NCBI RefSeq assembly: GCF_016902535.1
Contig: NZ_JACSNY010000012.1
Span: 1 to 64,000 of the forward strand
Reading direction: 5' to 3'
Length of the DNA: 64,000 nucleotides
From: Anaerotignum lactatifermentans
GTDB lineage: Bacteria; Bacillota; Clostridia; Lachnospirales; Anaerotignaceae
Below, piece after piece: positions 52,110 through 59,894 of this stretch. The position numbers and the translations under genes were made by a program. Position 1 is the first letter of the stretch. Each line of letters starts with the position of its first letter. The notes under the pieces are model-generated. The model was not told where the DNA came from and made no database searches. It was given only the letters and a program-made list of their open reading frames with translations.

Positions 52110-52782
52110 TATCGCCTGCGGCAGCGGCGTCCTTTCCAGGGGCCGTTTCGCCGGGGCGGCGCCGGAAGCCCATATCATCAGTCTGAAAATCCTGGACCGG
52201 CTGGGACAGGGCAGCTCCACGGCCGCTTTGATGGCCTTTCGATGGATAATGGACAACGCATCCAAATATAATATAAAGATCATCAATCTGTCAATCGGCA
52301 CCAATGACCAAAGGATTCATACGCCTCTTCGGGAAGGCGTGGAGCAGCTCTGGGAAAAGGGCTTTGTCGTAGCGGCCGCCGCCGCCAATCCCGACGGCAA
52401 CAGCAATTTTCAGCCGCCGCCTCTGCTCAGTCCCCGGATCATCACCGTGGGCGCCTGGGAGGACCGGGCCTATTTCCAGAAAAAAAAGAGCCTGCGCTCC
52501 GCCCTGACCGCTACCATGCCGGATCTTTGGGCCAAAGGGGAGGAAGTGGTCTCCGTACTTTCTCCGGACTTCGACTTTTCCCTCCAGAACAGAGACCGCG
52601 GAAAAATCACAGACGCCCACTATATCCGCATGAGCGGCGCGTCTATGGCGACCCCTGCCGTCAGCGGCATGGCGGCGCTGCTTCTGGAACGCTATCCCAC
52701 TCTTTCCCCGGATCAGGTAAAGGCCCGTCTTCTGGCCGATGCCCGGGGCGGCCTTTTGACGCCGGAGGTCATGTCCTTCTGA
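52108..52782 (+). pseudogene. S8 subtilisin-family protease, 3' part (interrupted)
   Basis: The codons following Thr62 of the split protease, starting GIACGSGVLSRGRFAGAAPEA. It holds the oxyanion Asn156 (AAAANPDG), substrate-binding segments (INLSIG) and nucleophile Ser241 (MSGASMATPAVSG), in numbers of the rebuilt 286-residue enzyme. The frame runs on upstream only to a GTG at 52093 inside the junction, with no ribosome site, so it should be silent while separated. It is followed after 21 bases by a small gene with its own ribosome site. Confidence 0.9.
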
Positions 52783-52803
52783 CAGCGAAAGGAGTTTTTT
52801 CCT

Positions 52804-53232
52804 ATGGAAGAGAATACCGTTGCCCGTCTTACCCGGAATTTACAGAATACGGACACCCTCAGCCGGGAATTCCAGCATCTGCAAAGCGCTCTGCGCCAAA
52901 TGGTGGAGGAGGATTATCTGCAAAAAATCCGCGCCGCCGCCAGGGAAGAGCAAGCCGTTACTGTGGAGCATCCCTCCCGTGAAATCACACTGCTGCGGGC
53001 CCTGTCCGCCTTCGCCGATGACCGCGGCAGACAGCAGCTGGATCAGGCCTGCCGTGGTCTGGTGTTTTTGCAGACCATGACCCGCATCCAGCAGGGCGTA
53101 CAGCGTTCCGAGGCAGGTCTGCTGGAAACCAGAAGCAGCGGCGGCACCCCTGCCTTTTCGCCTGCCCGAGCCAGCGGACTTTTTATGGGGCTGTCCCTTT
53201 TGTCAGAATTTCTTTCGGAACAGCCTCGCTGA
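52804..53232 (+). CDS. Unknown helical protein downstream of the S8 protease
   Basis: Protein of 142 residues, all-helical. The central stretch ITLLRALSAFADDRGRQQLD (about 61-80) resembles the repeats in the proteins at 45240 and 45415 on the other side of the element. AAAGGAG precedes the ATG. With the element in place it has no obvious promoter; after excision it would follow the protease gene in one operon. Function unknown; an inhibitor, chaperone or substrate of the protease are possibilities. Confidence 0.75.
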   Translation: MEENTVARLTRNLQNTDTLSREFQHLQSALRQMVEEDYLQKIRAAAREEQAVTVEHPSREITLLRALSAFADDRGRQQLDQACRGLVFLQTMTRIQQGVQRSEAGLLETRSSGGTPAFSPARASGLFMGLSLLSEFLSEQPR

Positions 53233-53278
53233 AAAAAACCCGTTCCTTTTCTGTCTCTCGGAAAAAGAACGGGTTTCT
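53232..53278 (+). terminator. Rho-independent terminator
   Basis: AAACCCGTTCCTTTT and AAAAGAACGGGTTTC arms right after the 142-residue gene. Confidence 0.85.
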
Positions 53279-53331
53279 TCTATAAAAATAATATTCTTTT
53301 TTGAGGACAGGCATCCGCAAAAGCCCTTTTC

Positions 53332-54048
53332 TTACAAATGCTGGCTGACCACAAACATATTCAGCTTGCGGATGGTGCGGATATCCTCCTTGGAAAATTT
53401 CAGAACCTCCCGCAGTTCGTCGTTTTCTTCCATAATATCCGGCGAAAGGACGAACTTGAAGGAAATGGGAAACATGGGCTGGGTAGACAAGCCGGAAAAC
53501 ATCCCTACCATACGGCCCGTATGGCTGAAGGAGTTGATGGCATACAAAAATACCCGCTCCATTTTGTTATTCTGGTTCTCAAAATTAAAATTGGTAAAGG
53601 CATCATACCGGCGCATCGTACCATGATACAGGTACTTGCACTTATAGCAGTTGGAGTAGTCCTCCAGATCCGCGTAGAAATCGGCGCTGAAAATGCCATT
53701 TTCCCCGTGTCCTCTGACATCAATAATATTCTTGACGATTCGCCCCCGCCGACCGTCATAGAAATAAAGATACATCCTCGTTTTGCCATGGCGCTTTCTG
53801 GCAATCTCCTGTTTGCCCTCGGCGTCATCATTGGCGTGCTCATAGTCGATCAGCTGTCCCACAGAAATATCCAGCGCGTCCGCGATCGTAAACAGGGTTT
53901 CGATATCAATGGCGATATCCCCGTTTTCATATTTGGAAACGGTGGCCTTGCTTTTATTGATAAGCCCCGCGAATACCTCAATGGTCATATTTTTCATTTT
54001 TCGGTAAAGCCTGATCCTTTTGCCGACATGAATACTGACTTCACGCAT
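53332..54048 (-). CDS. XRE-family regulator with extended C-terminal domain
   Basis: Protein of 238 residues. HTH in the first 65 residues (MTIEVFAGLINKSKATVSKYENGD), then an unrecognised domain of about 170 residues containing a CYKCKYLYHGTMRRYDAF stretch and aromatic strands. This layout recurs in Clostridia regulators of unknown target. ATG 54048 follows AAGGTG; upstream ATGs at 54081 and 54102 lack ribosome sites. Convergent with the protease operon. Confidence 0.85.
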   Translation of the reverse strand: MREVSIHVGKRIRLYRKMKNMTIEVFAGLINKSKATVSKYENGDIAIDIETLFTIADALDISVGQLIDYEHANDDAEGKQEIARKRHGKTRMYLYFYDGRRGRIVKNIIDVRGHGENGIFSADFYADLEDYSNCYKCKYLYHGTMRRYDAFTNFNFENQNNKMERVFLYAINSFSHTGRMVGMFSGLSTQPMFPISFKFVLSPDIMEENDELREVLKFSKEDIRTIRKLNMFVVSQHL

Positions 54049-54715
54049 AATCTTTTCACCTTCTGTTCCCTTATGTTTCATAAAATATTCGTTTTTTCCC
54101 ATTTTCTGGGTAATTATATGTCTATTATAATATAATTCGATACTATTTTATAGTCCCTAAATATATTTTAACAAAATCTTTCTCTTTTATATGCACAATT
54201 ACGGTAACCAGATGCATATTATGTTTTTCTATGGATACATGGACACTTTTTTCGTTTTAGTGGAATTCCATTTCATTTTTCTCGTTTTTCCAAAAATCCT
54301 TCGGCATATTTTTGTCTTCCATTTTTTGTAATTTACCGTCATTTCTTACACAAAAAATCCTCTTTCCGGAGGAAATACTCTGTAATATCTAACATTTTTA
54401 CTAAAATTGTCTCTAAAAAATCCAATTCCCCCTGTTTTATCTTTTGCTATTTTTGACATTTCGTATAAATATTGATTTTTTTGATTTTGTGATAGTTTTT
54501 TTCAATTCTTTTTATTTTACCTCATTTTTTATACCTTTTTTCTACTTAAAAGAAACTTATCCGTATTTTTGTTTCCCGCCAGTGATTCTTCCTGATTTGT
54601 CAAGGTTTCCTCTTTCCTGCATAATAGATCTTGTAACAGCTGATGGCGTATTCGGCTGAGAATCGTTTTACTGACAATGAAAAAAGGATTGAACAAAACA
54701 GGAGGTTACTGACAC
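54049..54715. other. Long AT-rich intergenic region with brnQ promoter
   Basis: About 670 bases, strongly T-rich on the forward strand, without a convincing gene (a 71-codon frame at 54444 is low-complexity Phe/Ile and lacks a ribosome site). A promoter for brnQ is visible: TTGTCA (54597-54602), 17 bases, CATAAT (54620-54625). The rest is unexplained. Confidence 0.6.
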
Positions 54716-56038
54716 ATGAACAACAAAGGGATCAAACTTGCGGATATCGCAGTCATCGGTCTGGCGCTGTTCGCAATGTTCTTCGGCGCAGGCAATCTGA
54801 TCTTCCCCCCTTACCTGGGGACCAACGCAGGCAGTGAATGGCTGACCGGCTTTCTCTGTTTCTTTATCGCTGACGTAGGTCTGGCACTGGTAGCAATTCT
54901 GGCTATGATTAAAAAAGGCGACATTTCCATGAACGGCATCACCGGCCGTCTGGGAAAAGCACCTTCCATCGCCATCAACGCCCTGATCGTTCTGTGTATC
55001 GGGCCCTTCCTGGCCATCCCTCGTACCGCGGCAACCACATTTGAAATGGGTGTTGCCCCCATCTTCCCCGCGGTAAACAGCTGGATCTTCGGCGCGATCT
55101 TCTTCGGTCTGGTACTGCTTCTGACCATCCGCCCCTCCGGTGTTATCGACGTTATCGGTAAATACCTGACCCCCGTACTGGTGCTTTGTCTGCTGGCAAC
55201 CATCATCATCGGCGTGATCCACCCCATCGGCGACATCGCCGCTGTTTCCAAAGTAGACACAGTAAAAGAAGGCGTTATGGCCGGTTACCAGACCATGGAC
55301 GTACTGGCTTCCATCGTATTCGTTATCATCGTCATTTCCGCGGCACGGGATAAAGGCTATACTTCCCAGTCCGCTACTATGAAAGTTGTTCTTGGCTCCG
55401 CGGCCTTCGCCGCAGTGGCACTGCTGGTGATCTACGGCGGCCTGGCATACCTGGGCGCGACCACATCCGCAGGCGGTTTTGAAAACTATAACCAGACTGG
55501 CCTGGTTGTTGCCATCGTACAGGAACTCATCGGCGGCTACGGCGTACTGGTTCTGGCAATCATCGTATTCTTCGCCTGCCTGACCACAGCCATCGGTCTG
55601 ACTTCTTCCTGCGCATCTTACTTCTCCGAATTGTCCAAAGGAAAAGTATCTTATACAAAGATCGTTATCATCACAACCGTATTCAGCTATGTGGTATCCA
55701 ACTTTGGTATCTCCACCATCATCAGCATCGCTTCTCCGATTCTGTCTCTGCTGTACCCCGTAGTACTGGTAATGATCGTGTTGACATACTTCGACAAGAA
55801 GATTCAGAACAACAACATCTATATCTTCGCCGCTGCCGCTGCGCTGATCGTCAGCGCTCTGGACATCCTCTGCGGCTATGGCCTGCCCTTCGGCTTCATC
55901 AAGGCCCTGCCTCTGAGCGAGCTGCAGTTCAGCTGGGTAATCCCCGCTGTAATCGGCGGTATCATCGGCAAGTTCGTACCTTACCGGGAAAAGAGCTTCT
56001 CCCTGCGTAAGCTGGAACTGGACGGCGACGCGGAATAA
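54716..56038 (+). CDS. brnQ: Branched-chain amino acid transporter (LIVCS family)
   Basis: Membrane protein of 440 residues with 12 helices. The N-terminal ALFAMFFGAGNLIFPPYLG motif and the later LTTAIGLTSSCASYFSEL segment are hallmarks of BrnQ, the Na+-coupled symporter for leucine, isoleucine and valine. CAGGAGG precedes the ATG. Codon use is biased to C-ending codons, suggesting high expression. A hairpin repeat follows as terminator. Confidence 0.95.
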   Translation: MNNKGIKLADIAVIGLALFAMFFGAGNLIFPPYLGTNAGSEWLTGFLCFFIADVGLALVAILAMIKKGDISMNGITGRLGKAPSIAINALIVLCIGPFLAIPRTAATTFEMGVAPIFPAVNSWIFGAIFFGLVLLLTIRPSGVIDVIGKYLTPVLVLCLLATIIIGVIHPIGDIAAVSKVDTVKEGVMAGYQTMDVLASIVFVIIVISAARDKGYTSQSATMKVVLGSAAFAAVALLVIYGGLAYLGATTSAGGFENYNQTGLVVAIVQELIGGYGVLVLAIIVFFACLTTAIGLTSSCASYFSELSKGKVSYTKIVIITTVFSYVVSNFGISTIISIASPILSLLYPVVLVMIVLTYFDKKIQNNNIYIFAAAAALIVSALDILCGYGLPFGFIKALPLSELQFSWVIPAVIGGIIGKFVPYREKSFSLRKLELDGDAE

Positions 56039-56063
56039 AAAACAGCATATCCATCAGAAAACA

Positions 56064-56103
56064 CACGCCGGAATCCCTGCAAAAAGGATTCCGGCGTTTT
56101 TTA
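56064..56103 (+). repeat. Dispersed hairpin repeat, copy D (brnQ terminator)
   Basis: ACGCCGGAATCC and GGATTCCGGCGT pair across CTGCAAAAA, followed by seven Ts. The shortest of the four copies and a typical terminator. Confidence 0.8.
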
Positions 56104-56131
56104 TTGGACGCTTCCTCTGTATCGCCTTCCA

Positions 56132-56201
56132 AAATGTAAAAACTTCTTGACATTTCAGAAACACTATATTATCTTAAAGATGTAAAGAGTTTTTGACATT
56201 T
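56132..56201 (+). promoter_or_regulatory. Promoter flanked by two operator dyads
   Basis: AAATGTAAAAACTTCTTGACATTT (in parts AAATGT...ACATTT, 56132-56155) and a second copy AGATGTAAAGAG...TTGACATTT (56178-56201) are near-identical dyads 46 bases apart. The first contains TTGACA, which pairs with TATCTT 17 bases on as promoter. The second lies just before the ribosome site AAAGGAGC. Likely operators of the XRE protein encoded downstream. Confidence 0.6.
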
Positions 56202-56221
56202 TTTAGAAAGGAGCTGTCTTT

Positions 56222-56515
56222 ATGGAAAATCTGCATATCCTGATTCCCTTTGTTCTGTTTCTGATTCTTCTGATCCTGTTGGATGGTTCCATGATCCTGT
56301 CTTTGCTGAAACAGGGCGATGAGCGGCGGCAGCTCATGGTATGGAAAGCCAGCACCTTCACCCTGCTGGTTCTGACCCTGACCTTTATTTGTGATATCGT
56401 CAGAAGCATCCTGCACGCGGAGCCCATGACCATCAATCCTTTTGTCAAACTCAGCACCACAGCGATCATGTACACAATCTCTCTTCTCTATTTCAAAAAA
56501 CAGTATGGTGATTGA
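56222..56515 (+). CDS. Small membrane protein paired with an XRE regulator
   Basis: Protein of 97 residues with three membrane helices (about 6-28, 43-63, 74-92), no recognised domain. It overlaps closely with the next gene (TGA-T-ATG). Such membrane-protein plus small XRE pairs are common in Firmicutes; the membrane partner may sequester or modulate the regulator. Confidence 0.75.
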   Translation: MENLHILIPFVLFLILLILLDGSMILSLLKQGDERRQLMVWKASTFTLLVLTLTFICDIVRSILHAEPMTINPFVKLSTTAIMYTISLLYFKKQYGD

Positions 56516-56516
56516 T

Positions 56517-56711
56517 ATGAAAAACAGTATTCGGGAAAAACGAAAGGAACTGGGACTCTCCCAGGAAGAACTGGCGAAAAAATGCGGGGTCTCCCGCCAG
56601 ACCATCAACGCCATTGAAAACAATAAATACGACCCCACGCTGGCCCTGGCCTTCCATCTGGCCAGAGAACTGGGGCTGACGGTGGACCAGCTGTTCCAGC
56701 CGGAGGCATAA
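56517..56711 (+). CDS. Small XRE-family regulator
   Basis: Protein of 64 residues that is one helix-turn-helix domain (REKRKELGLSQEELAKKCGV, then SRQTINAIENNKYDPTLALA), typical of the YozG/Cro-like single-domain type. Start at ATG 56517, one base after the upstream stop, or Met at 56505. Probably represses its own operon at the twin dyads upstream. Confidence 0.9.
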   Translation: MKNSIREKRKELGLSQEELAKKCGVSRQTINAIENNKYDPTLALAFHLARELGLTVDQLFQPEA

Positions 56712-56751
56712 AAAACAGGCCGGAGCCCGTTCCTTTGGGCTCCGGCCTTTC
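56710..56751. terminator. Bidirectional terminator between XRE gene and alaS
   Basis: AAAGGCCGGAGCCC and GGGCTCCGGCCTTT arms with an A-run and T-run on the two sides. Confidence 0.9.
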
Positions 56752-56769
56752 TTACGCCGAAAACAGTTT

Positions 56770-59412
56770 TTATTTTACCTGTTCCGCAATAATTTCTTTC
56801 GCTTTTTCCAGCGCTTCCGCCATCTTAGAGGCATCCTTGCCGCCGGCCTGTGCCATATTGGGACGGCCGCCGCCGCCACCGCCGCAGACAGCCGCTGCCG
56901 CTTTGATGATATTGCCGGCATGGATTCCCTGTTTTACCACGTCGTCTGTGGCCATGGCCATCAGGTTGACCTTGCCGTCCTTGCCGCTGACCAGAACGAT
57001 AACACCGCTGCCCAGCTTCTGTTTCAGCTGATCGCCCAGGGTACGCAGTGCGTTGCCGTCGGCATCCTTTACTTCCGCCGCCAGTACAGCCACACCATTG
57101 ATTTCTGTCTTAGCGCTCAGAATTTCATCCGCAGCGCCGCCAGCCATTTTCGCTTTCAGTTTTTCCAGTTCTTTGGCTGTTTCCTTCTGCTCTGCCAGCA
57201 GCTGTTCCACACGGGCCAGCAGTTTATCCGGTGTGGTCTTTACCATATGGCAGATTTCTTTGATCTCTTCTTCCTGCGCCTGATAATGCTTCAGAGCTTC
57301 TTTGCCTGTCAGGGCCTCGATTCTTCTGACGCCGGCCGCTACGCCATTTTCAGACAGGATCTTGAAGGAGCCAACCTGTGCCGTATTATGCAGATGCGCG
57401 CCGCCGCACAGCTCGATGCTGTAACCGCCCATATCTACCACACGGACCACATCGCCGTATTTCTCGCCAAAGAGTGCCATCGCGCCCATATTTCTCGCTT
57501 CGTCAATGGACATTTCCTCGGTGTGTACCTGATAGCTTGCGAAAATAGCGTCATTGACCAGACGTTCTACTTCCTTGATCTCCTCCGGTGTCATCGCCGT
57601 AAAATGCGTAAAGTCGAAACGCAGTCTGTCCGCGCTGACATAGGAGCCTGCCTGTTCTACATGGGTGCCCAGTACGGTACGCAGCGCCTTATGCAGCAGG
57701 TGTGTCGCGCTGTGGTTCCGGGAAGAAGCCATACGCAGTTCCACATTGATGCTTGCGCAGGCTGTTTCGCCTACCTGTATCGTGCCTTCCTTCACTTCGC
57801 CCAGATGCGCGAATTTGCCGCCGACAACCTTCACACAGTCGCTGACTTCCACTACACCGGTCTCTGTCTTGATGACGCCCTTGTCACCTACCTGACCGCC
57901 GCTTTCCGCATAGAAAGGCGTTCTGTCCAGGAATACGGCTACGCTGTCACCAGCCTGCGCCATTTCTGTGATCTCGTCATTGGCTACCAGCGCCACTACC
58001 TTGGCATTGGCCACATCATAGGTATCGTATCCCGCGAAAGCAGTCTCCAGATCTACGGGCAATTCGTTGTATACGGTTTCCGCCGCGCCCATATAGTTGG
58101 ATTTCGCTCTGGCGGAACGTGCTCTTTCCTTCTGCGCCTTCATTTCTTCAGCGAAAGCGTCCTCGTCGATTTCCATGCCTTCTTCCGCCAGGATCTCTTT
58201 TGTCAGATCCACAGGGAAGCCATAGGTATCATACAGACGGAAGGATTTTTCACCGGACATGACTTTTTCGCCGGCTGCTTTCATTTCCTCCATATCCGCC
58301 TTCAGAATTTCCATACCTTTGTCGATGGTTTTATAGAAGCTGTTTTCCTCAATAGAAAGGATCTTGAAGATATACTGCTGTTTATCCACCAGTTCGGGAT
58401 AAGCCTCGCCGCTGCATGCGATTACGGATTTAGACAGCTCCGCCAAAAATTCCCCTTCAATGCCCAGCAGCTTGCCATGGCGGGCCGCACGGCGCAGCAG
58501 ACGGCGCAGCACATAGCCGCGGCCTTCATTGGAAGGCAGTACACCGTCGGCAGTCATCATGGTCACGGAACGGATATGGTCTGTGATGACACGAACGGAA
58601 ACGTCTGTCTTATGATCCTTGCCGTATTCCACGCCAGCCTTGGTGCAGACAGCGTCACGGATGGATTTTACGGTATCTACGTCGAAAATGGAATCTACGC
58701 CCTGCATGATGGTTGCCATACGTTCCAGCCCCATGCCGGTATCTACGTTTTTCATAGCCAGCTCTGTATACGTGCCGTCTTCCTCAGCGTTGAACTGGGT
58801 CAATACCAGATTCCAGAATTCCATATATCTGTCGCAGTCGCAGCCTACGCCGCAGTCAGGGCTGCCGCAGCCGTATTCGGGACCTCTGTCATAGTAGATC
58901 TCCGTACAGGGGCCGCAGGGGCCTGTGCCGTGTTCCCAGAAGTTGTCTTCCTTGCCCAGTTTCTTGATCCGATCCCAGGGCAGACCTACTACATCATGCC
59001 AGATGTTGCCAGTCTCGTCGTCATCTTCATAGATGGTCACATAGAGCTTGTCCTCAGGAATCTCCAGTACTTTTGTAACGAATTCCCAGCTCCAGGGCAC
59101 GATCTCGTTCTTGAAGTAATCGCCGAAGGAGAAGTCCCCCAGCATTTCGAAGAATGTGCCGTGGCGGGCTGTCTTGCCTACGTTTTCAATATCGCCGGTA
59201 CGGATACATTTCTGGCAGGTCGTCACCCGTTTTCTGGGGGGGATCTCCTGACCGGTAAAGTATGCCTTCATGGGCGCCATACCGGAGTTAATCAGCAGCA
59301 GGCTGTTGTCGTTATGGGGCACCAGGGAAAAACTGGGCAGACGCAGATGGTCCTTGCTCTCAAAAAATCTCAAAAATTCTTCTCTGATTTCGTTTACACC
59401 TAAATATTTCAT
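56770..59412 (-). CDS. alaS: Alanyl-tRNA synthetase
   Basis: Class II synthetase of 880 residues. N-terminal catalytic core (INSGMAPMKAYFTGQEIPP, then the AlaX-like zinc region CGSPDCGVGCDCD), tRNA-recognition part, editing domain with NHSATHLLHKAL and ELCGGAHLHNT zinc motifs, and a C-terminal DHHA1-like domain with GGGGGRPNMAQAGG. Length and order are complete. Controlled by an upstream alanine T-box. Confidence 0.97.
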   Translation of the reverse strand: MKYLGVNEIREEFLRFFESKDHLRLPSFSLVPHNDNSLLLINSGMAPMKAYFTGQEIPPRKRVTTCQKCIRTGDIENVGKTARHGTFFEMLGDFSFGDYFKNEIVPWSWEFVTKVLEIPEDKLYVTIYEDDDETGNIWHDVVGLPWDRIKKLGKEDNFWEHGTGPCGPCTEIYYDRGPEYGCGSPDCGVGCDCDRYMEFWNLVLTQFNAEEDGTYTELAMKNVDTGMGLERMATIMQGVDSIFDVDTVKSIRDAVCTKAGVEYGKDHKTDVSVRVITDHIRSVTMMTADGVLPSNEGRGYVLRRLLRRAARHGKLLGIEGEFLAELSKSVIACSGEAYPELVDKQQYIFKILSIEENSFYKTIDKGMEILKADMEEMKAAGEKVMSGEKSFRLYDTYGFPVDLTKEILAEEGMEIDEDAFAEEMKAQKERARSARAKSNYMGAAETVYNELPVDLETAFAGYDTYDVANAKVVALVANDEITEMAQAGDSVAVFLDRTPFYAESGGQVGDKGVIKTETGVVEVSDCVKVVGGKFAHLGEVKEGTIQVGETACASINVELRMASSRNHSATHLLHKALRTVLGTHVEQAGSYVSADRLRFDFTHFTAMTPEEIKEVERLVNDAIFASYQVHTEEMSIDEARNMGAMALFGEKYGDVVRVVDMGGYSIELCGGAHLHNTAQVGSFKILSENGVAAGVRRIEALTGKEALKHYQAQEEEIKEICHMVKTTPDKLLARVEQLLAEQKETAKELEKLKAKMAGGAADEILSAKTEINGVAVLAAEVKDADGNALRTLGDQLKQKLGSGVIVLVSGKDGKVNLMAMATDDVVKQGIHAGNIIKAAAAVCGGGGGGRPNMAQAGGKDASKMAEALEKAKEIIAEQVK

Positions 59413-59462
59413 CGCTTACCTCCTTGAAAGTTTTTTCTTTTGCCGCAGGCGGAAACACCAAT

Positions 59463-59700
59463 AAAAAAGCCCCTGACTTCATAGTCAGGGACGAATTCAC
59501 CGTGGTACCACCCTTGTTACGCCGTCTTTGGCGTCACTCAAAGCCCTTAACGCGGGCACACGCTCTGGCATACTTGGGTTTTTTCCGCCAAAGGGCTGTG
59601 GCTTTCGCCCGAAAAGACTGCTTCGACAGTGTGCTGCGGAAGGTCTCTCACCTTTGACCCTCTCTCTGAAACGTCCACCAGCTGCCTACTCCTTCTTTTC
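59463..59700 (-). promoter_or_regulatory. T-box leader of alaS (candidate Ala specifier)
   Basis: T-box sequence AAGGGTGGTACCACGG (about 59499-59514) precedes a terminator with arms CCCTGAC/GTCAGGG and six Ts (59463-59490). Stem I region upstream contains a candidate specifier GCA at 59619-59621 in CGAA-GCA-GTCTT, the alanine codon. Uncharged tRNA-Ala would open the terminator. Confidence 0.93.
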
Positions 59701-59735
59701 CCGGCCTGTTTTCTGAGAAATAAAAATACAATTTG

Positions 59736-59764
59736 ATTATAGACAGCCCTCGTGACTTTGTCAA
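59736..59764 (-). promoter_or_regulatory. Consensus promoter of alaS
   Basis: TTGACA (59759-59764), 17-base spacer, TATAAT (59736-59741) on the reverse strand, just before the T-box leader. The DNA from here to 59894 shows only short hairpins past the MocR gene. Confidence 0.92.
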
Positions 59765-59894
59765 GAAAAACCGCTGTATTTCAGCGAAAATCACCTGCGA
59801 AGCTCCTCCCCCATAAAAGAGACGCTCCTCTTTCCCCGTCATACACCCGCCGCAGACAGAACCGCCTGCGCCATGCCGGATGGCACGGGTCTTT

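Noticed and set aside
54444-54659. 71-codon forward frame in the AT-rich gap before brnQ
   Set aside because: Low-complexity Phe/Ile/Ser product, no ribosome site, overlaps the brnQ promoter.
56920-59403. Long forward frame (827 codons) opposite alaS
   Set aside because: Complete antisense to alaS; composition typical of a mirrored GC-biased gene.
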